This document shows positions 35,815 through 44,977 of a DNA stretch of 64,000 bases, piece by piece. The stretch spans positions 1-64,000 of the forward strand of contig WHSR01000001.1 of the NCBI GenBank assembly GCA_009379995.1, in the 5' to 3' direction. The translations under genes were made by a program, and so were the position numbers. Below the pieces are notes generated by a model. That model made no database searches, was not told where the DNA came from, and saw only the letters and a program-made list of their open reading frames with translations. This DNA comes from Streptosporangiales bacterium. GTDB taxonomy: Bacteria > Actinomycetota > Actinomycetes > Streptosporangiales > WHSR01. The stretch's first letter is position 1, and every line of letters starts with the position of its first letter.

Positions 35815-37008
35815 GTGAGTGGCGATCTCCTCGACGTGCTGCTCGTGCTGCTCGCCTTGATCTTTGGTGTGTCCGGCTATCGGCAGGGTTTCATCGTCGG
35901 TGCGCTGAGCTTCGTCGGGTTCCTCGGCGGGGGAGTACTCGGCGCGATCTTCGCGCCCCGGATCACCGAGCGGCTCGTCGAGGACCAGGGTGCCCGGGCG
36001 TTGCTGGCGATCCTCTTCGTGTTCGTCGCGGCCGCCGCAGGTCAGTTCCTTTCCTCCTCGATCGGCGCGGCGGTGCGCAACCACGTCACCTGGCATCCCG
36101 CCCGCTTCGTGGACGCGCTCGGCGGCTCGGCGGTGAGCATCGTGGCGATGCTGCTCATCGCCTGGTTCGTCGGTACCGCCGTCGCCCACTCGCCGTTCCC
36201 CGCGCTTTCGTACCAGGTCCGCCACTCCCAGGTGCTGCGGTCGGTCGACCAGCTCATGCCGGACGTGGCCCGCACCTGGTTCTCGACGTTCCGGCGTATC
36301 GTCGACCGCAACACCTTCCCCCAGGTGTTCGGCACCCTCGGCCCGGAGCGCATCGTCGACGTACCGCCGCCGGACGCCGGGGTTCTCACCAGCGAAGAGC
36401 TGCGCCGGGCCCGGCGCAGCGTTGTCAAGATCGTCGGTACCGCGCCCGCCTGCCAGCGCCGCATCGAGGGCACAGGGTTCGTCTACGCACCGGGGCGTGT
36501 GATGACGAACGCCCATGTCGTCGCCGGGGTACGGGGCGGACCGAGGGTCATCTCGGCCGGCGGCCGGGACGTCGACGAGGCGCGGGTGGTCGTCTACGAC
36601 CCGCAACGCGACGTCGCCGTGCTGCACGTGCCCGGTCTCGATGTCCGGCCGCTGAAGTTCAACGGGCGCGGCGACTCGGGGGACAACGCGGTAGTGGCCG
36701 GGTACCCCCGGGGCCGGGATTTCACGGCGGTGCCCGCGCGTATCCGGGGTACCCAGCTCGCGCGCGGTCCGGACATCTACCACTCCCAGCAGGTCACCAG
36801 GGAGATCTACGCGCTCCGGGCAAGGGTGGAGCCGGGCAACTCCGGCGGCCCGCTGCTCGCCCACAACGGCACCGTGTACGGGGTGGTCTTCGCCGCCGCG
36901 GTGGACGACCCGGATACCGGGTATGCGCTGACGGCCCAGGAGGTGTCGTCCGACGCCCGCCGGGGCCGCACGGCTACCCAGGCGGTCTCGACCCAGCTCT
37001 GCGACTAG
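35815..37008 (+). CDS. marP: Membrane serine protease MarP
   Basis: A 397-residue trypsin-like protease anchored by four N-terminal membrane helices (CvpA-type domain, residues 1-145), with the protease outside the membrane. The triad is His234 (MTNAHVVAG), Asp266 (PQRDVAVLH) and Ser343 (GNSGGPLL), close to the known MarP triad. A Cys near residue 219 (APACQRR) and the last Cys (TQLCD) probably form the disulfide that controls activity. MarP is needed for acid tolerance in M. tuberculosis, where it processes a peptidoglycan hydrolase. Confidence 0.95.
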   Translation: MSGDLLDVLLVLLALIFGVSGYRQGFIVGALSFVGFLGGGVLGAIFAPRITERLVEDQGARALLAILFVFVAAAAGQFLSSSIGAAVRNHVTWHPARFVDALGGSAVSIVAMLLIAWFVGTAVAHSPFPALSYQVRHSQVLRSVDQLMPDVARTWFSTFRRIVDRNTFPQVFGTLGPERIVDVPPPDAGVLTSEELRRARRSVVKIVGTAPACQRRIEGTGFVYAPGRVMTNAHVVAGVRGGPRVISAGGRDVDEARVVVYDPQRDVAVLHVPGLDVRPLKFNGRGDSGDNAVVAGYPRGRDFTAVPARIRGTQLARGPDIYHSQQVTREIYALRARVEPGNSGGPLLAHNGTVYGVVFAAAVDDPDTGYALTAQEVSSDARRGRTATQAVSTQLCD

Positions 37009-37112
37009 GAGTCCCAATCGCGATAGAGCGGTAGCAAAATCGGTATCTGTCCGTCGCCTCGAGGCTCTTTACTACTAGACGGCAAGGGGTACCTCAGCGG
37101 CGGGGGTGAAGC

Positions 37113-37580
37113 ATGGGCGCCGGTGGGTTCTTCCGCATCGAGTGTGACCAGATGCATGACCTGTTGCACGGGCTCGAGGACATCGAGGAGGAGCTGGACC
37201 AGGCCAGCGCGGCGCTGTGGGCGTGCCCCGGGGAGGCGTTTGGATCGGGGGACCTGGACGAGGCGGTCAGCGGCGGAGGCGTCTTTGATTTCGGCTTGGC
37301 CTGGCGCGCCAGGGGCAAGATCAACGAACTGAACGAGATCATCGAGTCGATACTGGATCGCCTCCGGGACTGCCTCACCCGCTACGAGGAGGTCGACGCG
37401 TCCTGGGGAGACGCGTTCGGCGAGGCCGGGGAACGGGCAGCCGAAGGGCCGTCCCCCGGCAACGTGGGGGGAAGCGGCGGCATCCCCGAAGGGTCGACGG
37501 ATCGGCCCATCCCGGAGCCGTCCCCTGGCGGCCCAGGCGGGATCGGCGGCATCCTCGACGGAAGCACGTCGGGCGACTGA
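37113..37580 (+). CDS. Small helical protein A1, T7SS-cassette (copy 1)
   Basis: A 155-residue soluble protein opening with GFFRIECDQMHDLLHGL and having a second helix ending in the ASWGDAF block near residue 98, followed by a Gly/Pro/Ser-rich flexible tail of about 50 residues. The shape (a helical hairpin with a Trp-containing turn) resembles ESX/WXG100-type secreted proteins but is not a standard WXG100. It has a paralogue at 39602. It is the first of the cassette, 16 bases before the large partner. Confidence 0.65.
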   Translation: MGAGGFFRIECDQMHDLLHGLEDIEEELDQASAALWACPGEAFGSGDLDEAVSGGGVFDFGLAWRARGKINELNEIIESILDRLRDCLTRYEEVDASWGDAFGEAGERAAEGPSPGNVGGSGGIPEGSTDRPIPEPSPGGPGGIGGILDGSTSGD

Positions 37581-37596
37581 CGGGACGGGGGGAATC

Positions 37597-38772
37597 ATGA
37601 CCTTCATTCCTACCCAGCCGCCCGGCGCGAGGCCGGGCGACTACCCGACGCTGGGGTTCGACCCGGCTCCGGGTGAGCCGGCCGTGGTGGACGCGGCTAG
37701 CCAGAAGATCGCCGAGGTCGCCCGTGACCTCGACCGCGCTCGCGAGGACCTGGAAAGCATCGGCGAGGTCGGCGGCATCTGGGAGGGCGTCGCGGCAGAG
37801 GCGTTCGTTGAGGCGATGGAGGACCTGCCGGAGAAGACACAGGAGGTCTCCGACGGCCTGTACCGGGCCAGCGGGCTGCTTAGCGACTGGGAGGGCAGCC
37901 TCGGGGACTACCAGCGGCAGGCGATGGACCTGGAGCATCAGGCCGCGGCCGCCAAGCGTGAGCTGGATCAGGCGCGCAGCGATCCGGCGCTGGATCTGGC
38001 CGGTCAGTACTTCCCCGACGAGGAGTCGCTGCGGGAGGCGCAGGCACGCTACGAGGCGGCCCTCCAAGACGTGCGGATGTGGGAAGACCGCCTGCGGGAC
38101 ATCATCGCTCAGGCCTGGCGGCTGCTGGGGACCCACCAGGACGAGGCGCACCGGATCGCCGAGCAGCTCAACGAGATCCTCGAGCTCGAAGGCGGCGGCG
38201 GGCTGGTCGGTGGCCTGGTCGACGCGGTCGGTGGCCTGGTCAGCGGCGCGTTCGACCTGGTCAGCGGCTTCGTCGGCGACGTCGCCGATTTCGTAAAGGA
38301 GCACGCCGCCGAGATCGCCAAGAACATCGGAGATGCCTTCAGCGCATTGAGCACCGCACTCGGCGCTTTGTCGCTCGCGGTGGGCGCTGTGGGGCTCATC
38401 ATCCCACCGCTCGCCCCGGTGGCCGTGCCGGTGGCTGGACTCCTCCTCGGAGGCGCGGCCGGAGCCTCCGCCGTGGCTGTGGGCGCTCACGGCGCCGCCA
38501 AGCTCGCGGGGGCGGACGTGGAGTGGAGCACCATCCGTACGGACGCGCTCGGTGCCCTCCCGGGCGGTGCCCTCGGCAAGATTCGTAGAGACCTGGCCGA
38601 GGCCGGCGATGCGGACGGCTTGTTCGATCTCGAGGCGTACCAGCGTGGTTTGGGCGAAGTGATCGACGATCTCGAGACCTACTGGGTGCCGGACGACCTG
38701 GGCGAGCTCGCTCTGGTGCCGACCGGCGGGCTGGTGGTGTGGAACGCGTTCGAAGAGGCGATGAACGAGTGA
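37597..38772 (+). CDS. Large T7SS-like protein B1 (copy 1)
   Basis: A 391-residue protein with a domain of long helices (residues 15-190) containing GGIWEGVAAEAF, the WEG variant of the WXG turn. A Gly/Val-rich linker follows, then a hydrophobic alanine/leucine-rich segment (about residues 250-300), and a conserved ending (YWVPDDLGELALV...VWNAFEEA). This resembles the putative type-VII-secreted or LXG-like proteins of actinomycetes. No recognised toxin domain is attached. The next gene overlaps its stop. It is 50-60% like the protein at 40019 by eye. Confidence 0.7.
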   Translation: MTFIPTQPPGARPGDYPTLGFDPAPGEPAVVDAASQKIAEVARDLDRAREDLESIGEVGGIWEGVAAEAFVEAMEDLPEKTQEVSDGLYRASGLLSDWEGSLGDYQRQAMDLEHQAAAAKRELDQARSDPALDLAGQYFPDEESLREAQARYEAALQDVRMWEDRLRDIIAQAWRLLGTHQDEAHRIAEQLNEILELEGGGGLVGGLVDAVGGLVSGAFDLVSGFVGDVADFVKEHAAEIAKNIGDAFSALSTALGALSLAVGAVGLIIPPLAPVAVPVAGLLLGGAAGASAVAVGAHGAAKLAGADVEWSTIRTDALGALPGGALGKIRRDLAEAGDADGLFDLEAYQRGLGEVIDDLETYWVPDDLGELALVPTGGLVVWNAFEEAMNE

Positions 38773-39467
38773 CCACAGAGACCGCCCCGGAGAGCGGGGA
38801 CACGAGGTTCCACGTCGATGTGCCGAATCTGTTCCGCCCGCTTCCACTGGCCGGAGACGAGGCGGAGCTGGACGAGCGGCTCGCCACCGTGGCCGGCGAG
38901 CTGATGCCGGACGCGACCGACGCGTGGTGCCGCACCTGGACGGACTTCGGCAAGACCCTCGTGGGTGCGCTGGCGCAGGCGGATACCCGGTACGCCGGGG
39001 TGTGCTGCGTGCGGGACAGTGACACCGGCGGCGTCAGCCCGGCGGCGCTGATCGTCGCGGTGCCGCAGTTGTCGTTCGACGATCCGCGGGTGGCCGCGGC
39101 GGGGATCGCGCAGGTCCTTGGGAAGCAGCCGGGCGCGGACGCGCGGGTGCTGAACCTGCCGTGCGGCCCGGCGGCCGTGGTTGTCCGGGAGCGCCGGCTG
39201 CGGCTGCCCGACCCGGCCGCGATGGGGTTCCGGGCCGCCGTGGCCGCCGGCGGTGCCGGGGAGACCGGCCCGGCGGGAAACGGTGAGCAGGTGCTTCCGG
39301 TGCAAGAGGCCAAGCTTTGCGTTCCGCACAAGCCGTGGCAGCGGCTGGTGTTAATCGCGTTGAGCACACCGGCGATCGGTGACTGGGAGGCGTATGCACG
39401 GATCTTCGTCCGGATCGGGATGAGCCTGCGCTTCGGCGCGGCCGCGGTTCCGGCTGCCGCTCGCTGA
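38769..39467 (+). CDS. Hypothetical protein, third gene of cassette 1
   Basis: A 232-residue soluble protein translated from a GTG inside the B1 stop codon. It has mixed alpha/beta character and no membrane helix or signal. It has a pair of Cys in the CCVRDS block and a second pair in the LNLPCGP and LCVPHKP segments. I do not recognise it, but the coupling suggests it works with B1, possibly as chaperone or neutraliser. Only cassette 1 carries it. Confidence 0.55.
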   Translation: MTTETAPESGDTRFHVDVPNLFRPLPLAGDEAELDERLATVAGELMPDATDAWCRTWTDFGKTLVGALAQADTRYAGVCCVRDSDTGGVSPAALIVAVPQLSFDDPRVAAAGIAQVLGKQPGADARVLNLPCGPAAVVVRERRLRLPDPAAMGFRAAVAAGGAGETGPAGNGEQVLPVQEAKLCVPHKPWQRLVLIALSTPAIGDWEAYARIFVRIGMSLRFGAAAVPAAAR

Positions 39468-39601
39468 GCGTGCCGCCGGCGGGAATTGGTCGTGCTCGGA
39501 TAGCTCGAGTCACCGGTCTTGGCGGCATGTGTTTCGTGTTACGTTGGCGAAATCGCCATCAATGCCACGGGTTCGACCTGTTCGATCCGCCGAGGTAGGC
39601 C

Positions 39602-39994
39602 ATGCCCGAAGGCTTTTTCCGGGTTGAGTGCGACCAGATGCACGACCTCGTTACTGGCGTCAGTCAGTGCGAGGAACGGTCGCGCGACGTTACCAAGAAG
39701 ATGAAAGATTGCTCCGCAGGCGCCTTGGGATCGCAGGCGTTGGACGACGCGGCCGCAGGCTTGGCCGGTCGGATGGGTGACAAGATCGATGATTTGGGTG
39801 AGGCCGTTGGCGCGATTCTTGAGCGCCTCAAGGCCTGCCTTTCGCGATACGAGCAGGTGGACGAGGCTTGGCGGGACGCTTTTGGAGGAGCGGGGAGCGG
39901 CGCGGCAGTCGGAGCCGATACCGGAGGGACCACGGACTCGGGCGGTCACATCACCGAGGCCCTTGACAGCGGCGGCGTCCCGCCGCTCCGTTAA
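39602..39994 (+). CDS. Small helical protein A2, T7SS-cassette (copy 2)
   Basis: A 130-residue paralogue of A1: GFFRVECDQMHDLVTGV at the start, RYEQVDEAWRDAFGGAG near residue 90, and a shorter glycine-rich tail. It has three cysteines in the mature part versus two in A1. It is followed after about 25 bases by the large partner, the same order as copy 1. Confidence 0.65.
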   Translation: MPEGFFRVECDQMHDLVTGVSQCEERSRDVTKKMKDCSAGALGSQALDDAAAGLAGRMGDKIDDLGEAVGAILERLKACLSRYEQVDEAWRDAFGGAGSGAAVGADTGGTTDSGGHITEALDSGGVPPLR

Positions 39995-40018
39995 TCGAAC
40001 ATGTACAGCGGGGGGATG

Positions 40019-41200
40019 ATGATTATGGTCGGTGCGCCGCCGGGCGCAAATCCCGGCAAGTATCCGACGCTCGGCTTCGACCCTGCCCCGGGGAAGCCGA
40101 CCGTCGTCGACACCACCGCCAAGAAGATCACTAACGTCGCGAACGACCTGTCCGAACTCCGCGATGCACTGAAGAGGGCCGCGGTGGTCGACGGCACGTG
40201 GGAAGGCGTCGCCGCGCAGGCTTTTGCGCGCGTTGCTGAGCCGTTGCCCAGGCAGCTCGACGAGATCGCGCAGGCGCTCAACAAGGCCAGCGGGCTGTTC
40301 ACCGGCTGGGAGGGCAGCCTCGATGACTACCAGCGGCGGGCGGTGGAGTTGGAGCACCACGCCGCTGCGGCCAAGCAGAAGTTAGAAGAGGCCAGAAGCG
40401 ACCCCGCGCTGGACCTGGCCGGTCAGTACTTTCCCGACGAGGAGTCGCTGCGCCAGGCGGAGGCCCGCTACAACGAAGCCGTCCAGGACGTGCGGACGTG
40501 GGAAGGTCGTCTCGAAGAGATCATCGACCAGGCCAAGAGGCTTCTGGAGACACACCAAAACGATGCCGATCGCGTCGCGCGACAGATCACCGAGATCACC
40601 GAAGGCGTTCCTGGCTTGCTCGACATGTTCGGCGACTCGCTTGACACGCTCGGCGACTTCGCTGGCGAAGTCTGGGATTGGGTCCAGGAGCACGCCGAGT
40701 TCATCAAGAATATCGGCGACGCCTTCGGCGCCATGAGCACAGCCCTCGGCGCTGCAGCCCTCGCCGCAGGGGCGGGCGGCCTGGTGTTTCCGCCAGCCGC
40801 ACCTGCGGCCATAATCCTCGGCATTGCCTCGACAGCAGCCTCAGGCGTGGCCCTTGGCGCTCACAGCGTCGCCATAGCTGCGGGCCAGGATGTCGACTGG
40901 GAGACCATCGCGGTCGATGCGGTCGGGTTCGCCTCCCTAGGCGTTGGCAAGGTGGCCAGCTCGGTTGGCACTACGTCGGCCGAGCTCGCACGCAGAGGCT
41001 ACGACGTATCCGTGGTCGGCGATGGTGCCGCAGGCCCTGGCGGTGTGGGCGGTGTGGTCGACGATCTTCGAAAGTACTGGTTGCCGGACGACCCTGGCGA
41101 GTCCGCACTGGCGGCCTTTCCAGTTCCCGGTCCCGGCGTTGGGTACCCCGCGCTGGCGGTGTGGAACGCCTGGGAGGAGGCTCAGGGCACGAACAGCTGA
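40019..41200 (+). CDS. Large T7SS-like protein B2 (copy 2)
   Basis: About 393 residues, the paralogue of B1. It shares the KYPTLGFDPAPGKP opening, the WEGVAAQAFARV turn, the LTGQYFPDEESLRQAEARY-like segment, the hydrophobic Ala/Leu region and the final YWLPDDPGESAL...VWNAWEEA. The start is placed at ATG 40019 to match B1. ATGs at 40001, 40016 and 40025 are also in frame. Again no separate toxin domain is visible. Confidence 0.7.
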   Translation: MIMVGAPPGANPGKYPTLGFDPAPGKPTVVDTTAKKITNVANDLSELRDALKRAAVVDGTWEGVAAQAFARVAEPLPRQLDEIAQALNKASGLFTGWEGSLDDYQRRAVELEHHAAAAKQKLEEARSDPALDLAGQYFPDEESLRQAEARYNEAVQDVRTWEGRLEEIIDQAKRLLETHQNDADRVARQITEITEGVPGLLDMFGDSLDTLGDFAGEVWDWVQEHAEFIKNIGDAFGAMSTALGAAALAAGAGGLVFPPAAPAAIILGIASTAASGVALGAHSVAIAAGQDVDWETIAVDAVGFASLGVGKVASSVGTTSAELARRGYDVSVVGDGAAGPGGVGGVVDDLRKYWLPDDPGESALAAFPVPGPGVGYPALAVWNAWEEAQGTNS

Positions 41201-41246
41201 GGACCCGTAGTCTGCGAACATCCTGATGGGGCATCTGGAGAGCGTG

Positions 41247-41750
41247 ATGGAGACCTGGCGTCTTGTCTTTCTTGGAGGTTCTGCGTTCTTCCTGTTGCTG
41301 GCATACGTCGTCTTTCGAGGCGGTACGAGGTACCGAAGGATCCATGCCGCACAGCGGCGCGAGACCCAGGACTTCCAATCCCGTGCGGTGCGCGCCCCGG
41401 CGCTGGTCGTTGACGTCGAGGAAGAAACCGAAAGGCTCTACGTCGGTCCGTACGCCAACAGTAGTTTTCGAGTCACCTATCCGATCGTGCAGTATCAGAC
41501 TTCTCAGGGCCAATCCGTGGAGACCAGGGTAGAGGTTGGCATCGACAGTAACCCACCTGCGATCGGCCAGTATGTCGAGGTCTGCTACGACGCTGCGCAA
41601 CCGCCGCGCGCTCGGCTGAGCGGGCCTGGAATCTACCCGCCGCGCATGGGTCAACGTGCCTTCAGCGGCTGCTCGATGCTTACGTTCGGGGGTCTCTACG
41701 TTGGGCTGGGGATCCTCGGTATCGTCTTGGCGCTGTTCGTTCCTGATTGA
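41247..41750 (+). CDS. DUF3592 membrane protein
   Basis: A 167-residue protein with one membrane helix near each end (residues about 5-25 and 140-165) and a beta-rich soluble part between, typical of DUF3592. The start at METWRL is favoured by GGAG six bases upstream. An ATG at 41226 is possible. It follows cassette 2 by 46 bases and may belong to the island. The function is unknown. Confidence 0.7.
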   Translation: METWRLVFLGGSAFFLLLAYVVFRGGTRYRRIHAAQRRETQDFQSRAVRAPALVVDVEEETERLYVGPYANSSFRVTYPIVQYQTSQGQSVETRVEVGIDSNPPAIGQYVEVCYDAAQPPRARLSGPGIYPPRMGQRAFSGCSMLTFGGLYVGLGILGIVLALFVPD

Positions 41751-41771
41751 CCCATCGGTTGTGGGCCGCAG

Positions 41772-42263
41772 TCAACGCTCGACGGTGAGGCTTGGGCGGA
41801 GGTCGGCCTCGGGAACGGCGGTCAGGCCTTCGCTTTCGACCCGGGCGGCAAGTTCCCGTGCGTGCCGCACCACGCCGTCAGCGTCGATCCCGTACGGCGA
41901 GGCCGCGGCGTACACGGTGACGCGGTCGGCGCCCCGGCGCAGCAGCGCGGCGGCACCGCGGGCGTTGCTCCGCTGCAGGTGCGTGAGCCCGACGGCGACC
42001 TGGGCGAGGCCCTGCCAGAGCTCCCGCTCGTCGTCTGGGCCGGACTTCCACCGAGCCTCGAGGACCTCGTGGGCGTGGAAGGGCTGCCCGGTGTCGATGA
42101 GGTGCTGGGCCTCACGCAGTGTCTCCTCGGCGGTGAGCGACAGGTCGTCGGGCACGCGCTCGACACCTACCGCACCGCGGGGCAGCGGCCGCCCGTACGC
42201 GTCGCGCGGACGTGCGTTGCGGGCGCGGCCCTGGACGTCTCGGTCACGTTCTCTGCTGCTCAT
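41772..42263 (-). CDS. DUF309 family protein
   Basis: A 163-residue helical protein of DUF309, an uncharacterised family. The motif FHAHEVLEARWK (His and Glu) near residue 75 is the family signature, and GLAQVAVGLTHLQRSN follows. An arginine/proline-rich N-terminus precedes it. The start at 42263 is chosen because the further upstream frame lies in the next gene. The following gene in the same direction is the alpha/beta hydrolase. Confidence 0.82.
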   Translation of the reverse strand: MSSRERDRDVQGRARNARPRDAYGRPLPRGAVGVERVPDDLSLTAEETLREAQHLIDTGQPFHAHEVLEARWKSGPDDERELWQGLAQVAVGLTHLQRSNARGAAALLRRGADRVTVYAAASPYGIDADGVVRHARELAARVESEGLTAVPEADLRPSLTVER

Positions 42264-42285
42264 GGACGCGCACCTCCTCACATCC

Positions 42286-43212
42286 TCAGCGGTCGGGCTC
42301 CGGGTCGGCCAGCCAGCCGAGGAGCTCGGTGTTGAACTGCTGCGGCATCTCCTCGTGCGGGAAATGCCCGGCGCCGGCCAGCAGCCGCCAGCGGTACGGC
42401 GCCTCGACGTACCGGCCCGACCCCTGGGCGCTTCTGGGCAGCACACACTTGTCCAGCGCGCCATGCAACTGCAGGGTCGGCACCCGGATCGGGACGCGCA
42501 TCTCCCGGGCGTAGCGAATCCCGTCCGGCCGTGGGAGGGAGCGGATCACCCATCGGTAGTACTCGAGAGCGCAGTGCGCGACGCCGGGGATGCGCATCGC
42601 GTCGCGGCACAGTCGTTCGGTCCGGTCGTCCGGCCAGTCCGGATCGCCCGACCAGGCCCGCAGGATCCGGCTTACCAGCGCCGCGTCGTCCCGGAGCAAC
42701 TGGCGCTCCGGCATGATCGGAAGTTGGAAGCCGAGGGTGTACCTGCTCGCCCATGCCTGCCCGCGGGGGTCGGCGAGCGCGGCCGCGCGCATCCGCAGCG
42801 GGTGCGGGATCGATACGGTGACCAGCCGATGGACGACCTTCGGATGGTAGACCCCCATCGTCCAGCCGAGCAGCCCGCCCCAGTCGTGGCCGACGATGAT
42901 CCCACCCGCCTCGCCGAGCGCCCGGACCAGTCCGGCGACGTCGGACGCCAGCGTCACCAGGTCGTAGCCGCGTGGCGGCTTGTCGCTGCCGCCGTACCCG
43001 CGCAGGTCAGCGGCCACCGCCCGGTAGCCGGCCGCGGACAGCGCCGTCAGCTGGTGATGCCACGACCACCAGAACTCCGGAAAGCCGTGCAGGAGTACGG
43101 CGAGCGGTCCGTCACCGGCCTCGGCCACGTGGAAGCGGGTGCCGCCCGCGCTGACGGTCCGATGGGTCCACGGGCCGTCGATCCAGACGAGCGATTCGTC
43201 GGGGGCGCGCAT
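42286..43212 (-). CDS. Alpha/beta hydrolase, epoxide-hydrolase-like (EphE-like)
   Basis: A 308-residue alpha/beta hydrolase. The oxyanion motif is HGFPEFWWSW, the nucleophile is in VGHDWGGLLGW (Asp, as in epoxide hydrolases and dehalogenases), and the His lies in AGHFPHEEMP. Position beside marP is like EphE (Rv3670). The real substrate is not known. The ATG at 43212 is used because the extra N-terminus of the longer frame is unconserved. Confidence 0.85.
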   Translation of the reverse strand: MRAPDESLVWIDGPWTHRTVSAGGTRFHVAEAGDGPLAVLLHGFPEFWWSWHHQLTALSAAGYRAVAADLRGYGGSDKPPRGYDLVTLASDVAGLVRALGEAGGIIVGHDWGGLLGWTMGVYHPKVVHRLVTVSIPHPLRMRAAALADPRGQAWASRYTLGFQLPIMPERQLLRDDAALVSRILRAWSGDPDWPDDRTERLCRDAMRIPGVAHCALEYYRWVIRSLPRPDGIRYAREMRVPIRVPTLQLHGALDKCVLPRSAQGSGRYVEAPYRWRLLAGAGHFPHEEMPQQFNTELLGWLADPEPDR

Positions 43213-43307
43213 GAAGCCAGCCTTGCATACCCGCGTCGCGCCCCGTCGCTGCCGGTGCGCGATCCCGCCGACACTCAACCGGTGCGACCCGGTGGGACCC
43301 GGACGGG

Positions 43308-43724
43308 TCAGTCGCCCCGCCGAACCAGGGCGAGGTTCGCGCGTATCGTCTGTGCGGTCCGCTGCCCCTTGGTCATCCTCTTAAAGTTGAGCAGTCCGAT
43401 CAGCCCCAGCAGCCCGGCCAACAGCAGGTAGGCGCCCCCGACGATCAGGAACCCAGCCCACATCGGCAGACCGAGCGCGGCGAGGCCCAACGCAAGTGCC
43501 GCCGAGCAGAACAGCAGGGCGACGTAGCCGAAGAACCCTGCGGCGCCGAACATCCCCGCGCCGAGGCCAGCGCGCTTGACGTCGTTTCTGAGCTCCGCCT
43601 TGGCGAGTTCGATCTCGGTGCGGACCAGCTTGGAGACGTCCCTGGTGACGAGCGCTACCAGCTCGCCGAACGAGAAGTCCTCGATCGCCCTCTCCGCCTC
43701 GGGTTCGGTGCGCGTCTGGGACAT
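43308..43724 (-). CDS. Phage-holin-like membrane protein (DUF1469)
   Basis: A 138-residue protein of the Act_membrane/putative holin superfamily III type. An N-terminal helix (residues 15-55) ends in LAKAELRNDVKRAGLGAG, and then two membrane helices occupy about residues 60-85 and 90-115. Mycobacterial Rv3669 is the counterpart in the same position. Role unknown, and no phage genes are nearby. Confidence 0.85.
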   Translation of the reverse strand: MSQTRTEPEAERAIEDFSFGELVALVTRDVSKLVRTEIELAKAELRNDVKRAGLGAGMFGAAGFFGYVALLFCSAALALGLAALGLPMWAGFLIVGGAYLLLAGLLGLIGLLNFKRMTKGQRTAQTIRANLALVRRGD

Positions 43725-43747
43725 GACGGCCTCCTTTCTTCGGCGGA

Positions 43748-44977
43748 CTACCCGGCTCCCTCACCGGCCACACGCCGGCGTGCTCGCAGATGCAGGAGCA
43801 CGGCGGCGATCAGCGACGCCGTCAGTGATGCGATCAAGATAGCGGCGGTCGCCCGCTCGGACCGTGCCGCCCCGCCGTATGCCAGCTCGCCGATGAGCAG
43901 GGACACGGTGAAGCCCACCCCGGTGAGGAAGGCGATCGCGGCGAGGTCCCCCCAGCGCAGGCCGCTCCCGAGCCGGGCAAAGCCCAGCCGGACGGCCAGG
44001 AACGTACCGCCGAAGACCCCGAGGAACTTACCCACGACCAGGCCGAGGATGATCCCGAGCGTGACACGGTCGGCGAACACGCCCGCCAGCGCCGGGGTGG
44101 ACAGCGTGACTCCGGCGGAGAGCAGCGCGAAGACCGGCACCGCGAACCCCGCCGAGACCGGCCGCAACAGGTGGTCCGCGCGCTCGGCGGGCGACTCGTC
44201 CTCACCCGGCGCCGGGACCACCCGGGTGAGCAGGCCGAGCGCGACCCCCGCGACGGTCGCGTGCACGCCGCTTTCGTGCACCAGCGTCCAAACGACGAGC
44301 GCGAGCGGGACGTACGCCCAAGGCGCGCGCACCCGGCGGCGTTGCAGCCAGGCGTACACCCCGAGCAGTGCGGCCGCACCGAGCAAGGGGAAAAGGTGCA
44401 GCTCGTCGGTGTAGAAGACGGCGATGATCGTGATCGCCCCGAGGTCGTCGACCACGGCGAGGGTGAGCAGGAAGGCCCGCAGCGAGGTGGGCATCGCTGG
44501 CGCGGCGACCGCGAGTACGGCCAGGGCGAAGGCGATGTCGGTGGCTATCGGGATCGCCCACCCTTCGGCCGCGCCCGGCGTTCCGACGCTTGCCGCGACG
44601 AAGACGAGCGCCGGCACGACCATGCCGCCGACCGCCGCCACGATGGGGAGCACCGCGTCCCGGGGATGGCGCAGCTCCCCGTGCGCGATCTCCTCCTTGA
44701 CCTCGAGGCCGGCGACGAAGAAGAAGATCGCGAGCAGCCCGTCCGCGGCCCAGGTGGCCGCCTCGAGGTTCAGGTGCAGGCTGGCGGGTCCGACCTCGGC
44801 AGTTCGCAGCGCCTCGTACGTCCGCGACCACGGCGAATTGGCCCAGATGAGGGCGACCACCGTGGCCGCCAGCATCACTACCCCGCCCACGGTCTCGGTA
44901 CGTAGCGCCTCGGTCAGGTGGCGTACGTAACGGGCGGGCAGCGAGGCGGGGAAGACGGCGGCACGGCGCAGCGGCAT
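43748..44977 (-). CDS. nhaA: Na+/H+ antiporter NhaA
   Basis: A 409-residue antiporter that expels Na+ in exchange for H+. Ion-binding Asp-Asp is in LAVVDDLGAITI. The FFFVAGLEVKEEIAHGEL segment near residue 70 and the late FLTGVGFTVSLLIGELAY region are typical. The start ATG at 44977 has GGAG six bases upstream. It and the NhaC gene give the window two unrelated sodium antiporters. Confidence 0.95.
   Translation of the reverse strand: MPLRRAAVFPASLPARYVRHLTEALRTETVGGVVMLAATVVALIWANSPWSRTYEALRTAEVGPASLHLNLEAATWAADGLLAIFFFVAGLEVKEEIAHGELRHPRDAVLPIVAAVGGMVVPALVFVAASVGTPGAAEGWAIPIATDIAFALAVLAVAAPAMPTSLRAFLLTLAVVDDLGAITIIAVFYTDELHLFPLLGAAALLGVYAWLQRRRVRAPWAYVPLALVVWTLVHESGVHATVAGVALGLLTRVVPAPGEDESPAERADHLLRPVSAGFAVPVFALLSAGVTLSTPALAGVFADRVTLGIILGLVVGKFLGVFGGTFLAVRLGFARLGSGLRWGDLAAIAFLTGVGFTVSLLIGELAYGGAARSERATAAILIASLTASLIAAVLLHLRARRRVAGEGAG

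Noticed and set aside
42286-43278. Longer start of the alpha/beta hydrolase at 43278
   Set aside because: The added residues are Arg/Gly-rich and unlike the family; the ATG at 43212 lies at the normal distance from the conserved core.
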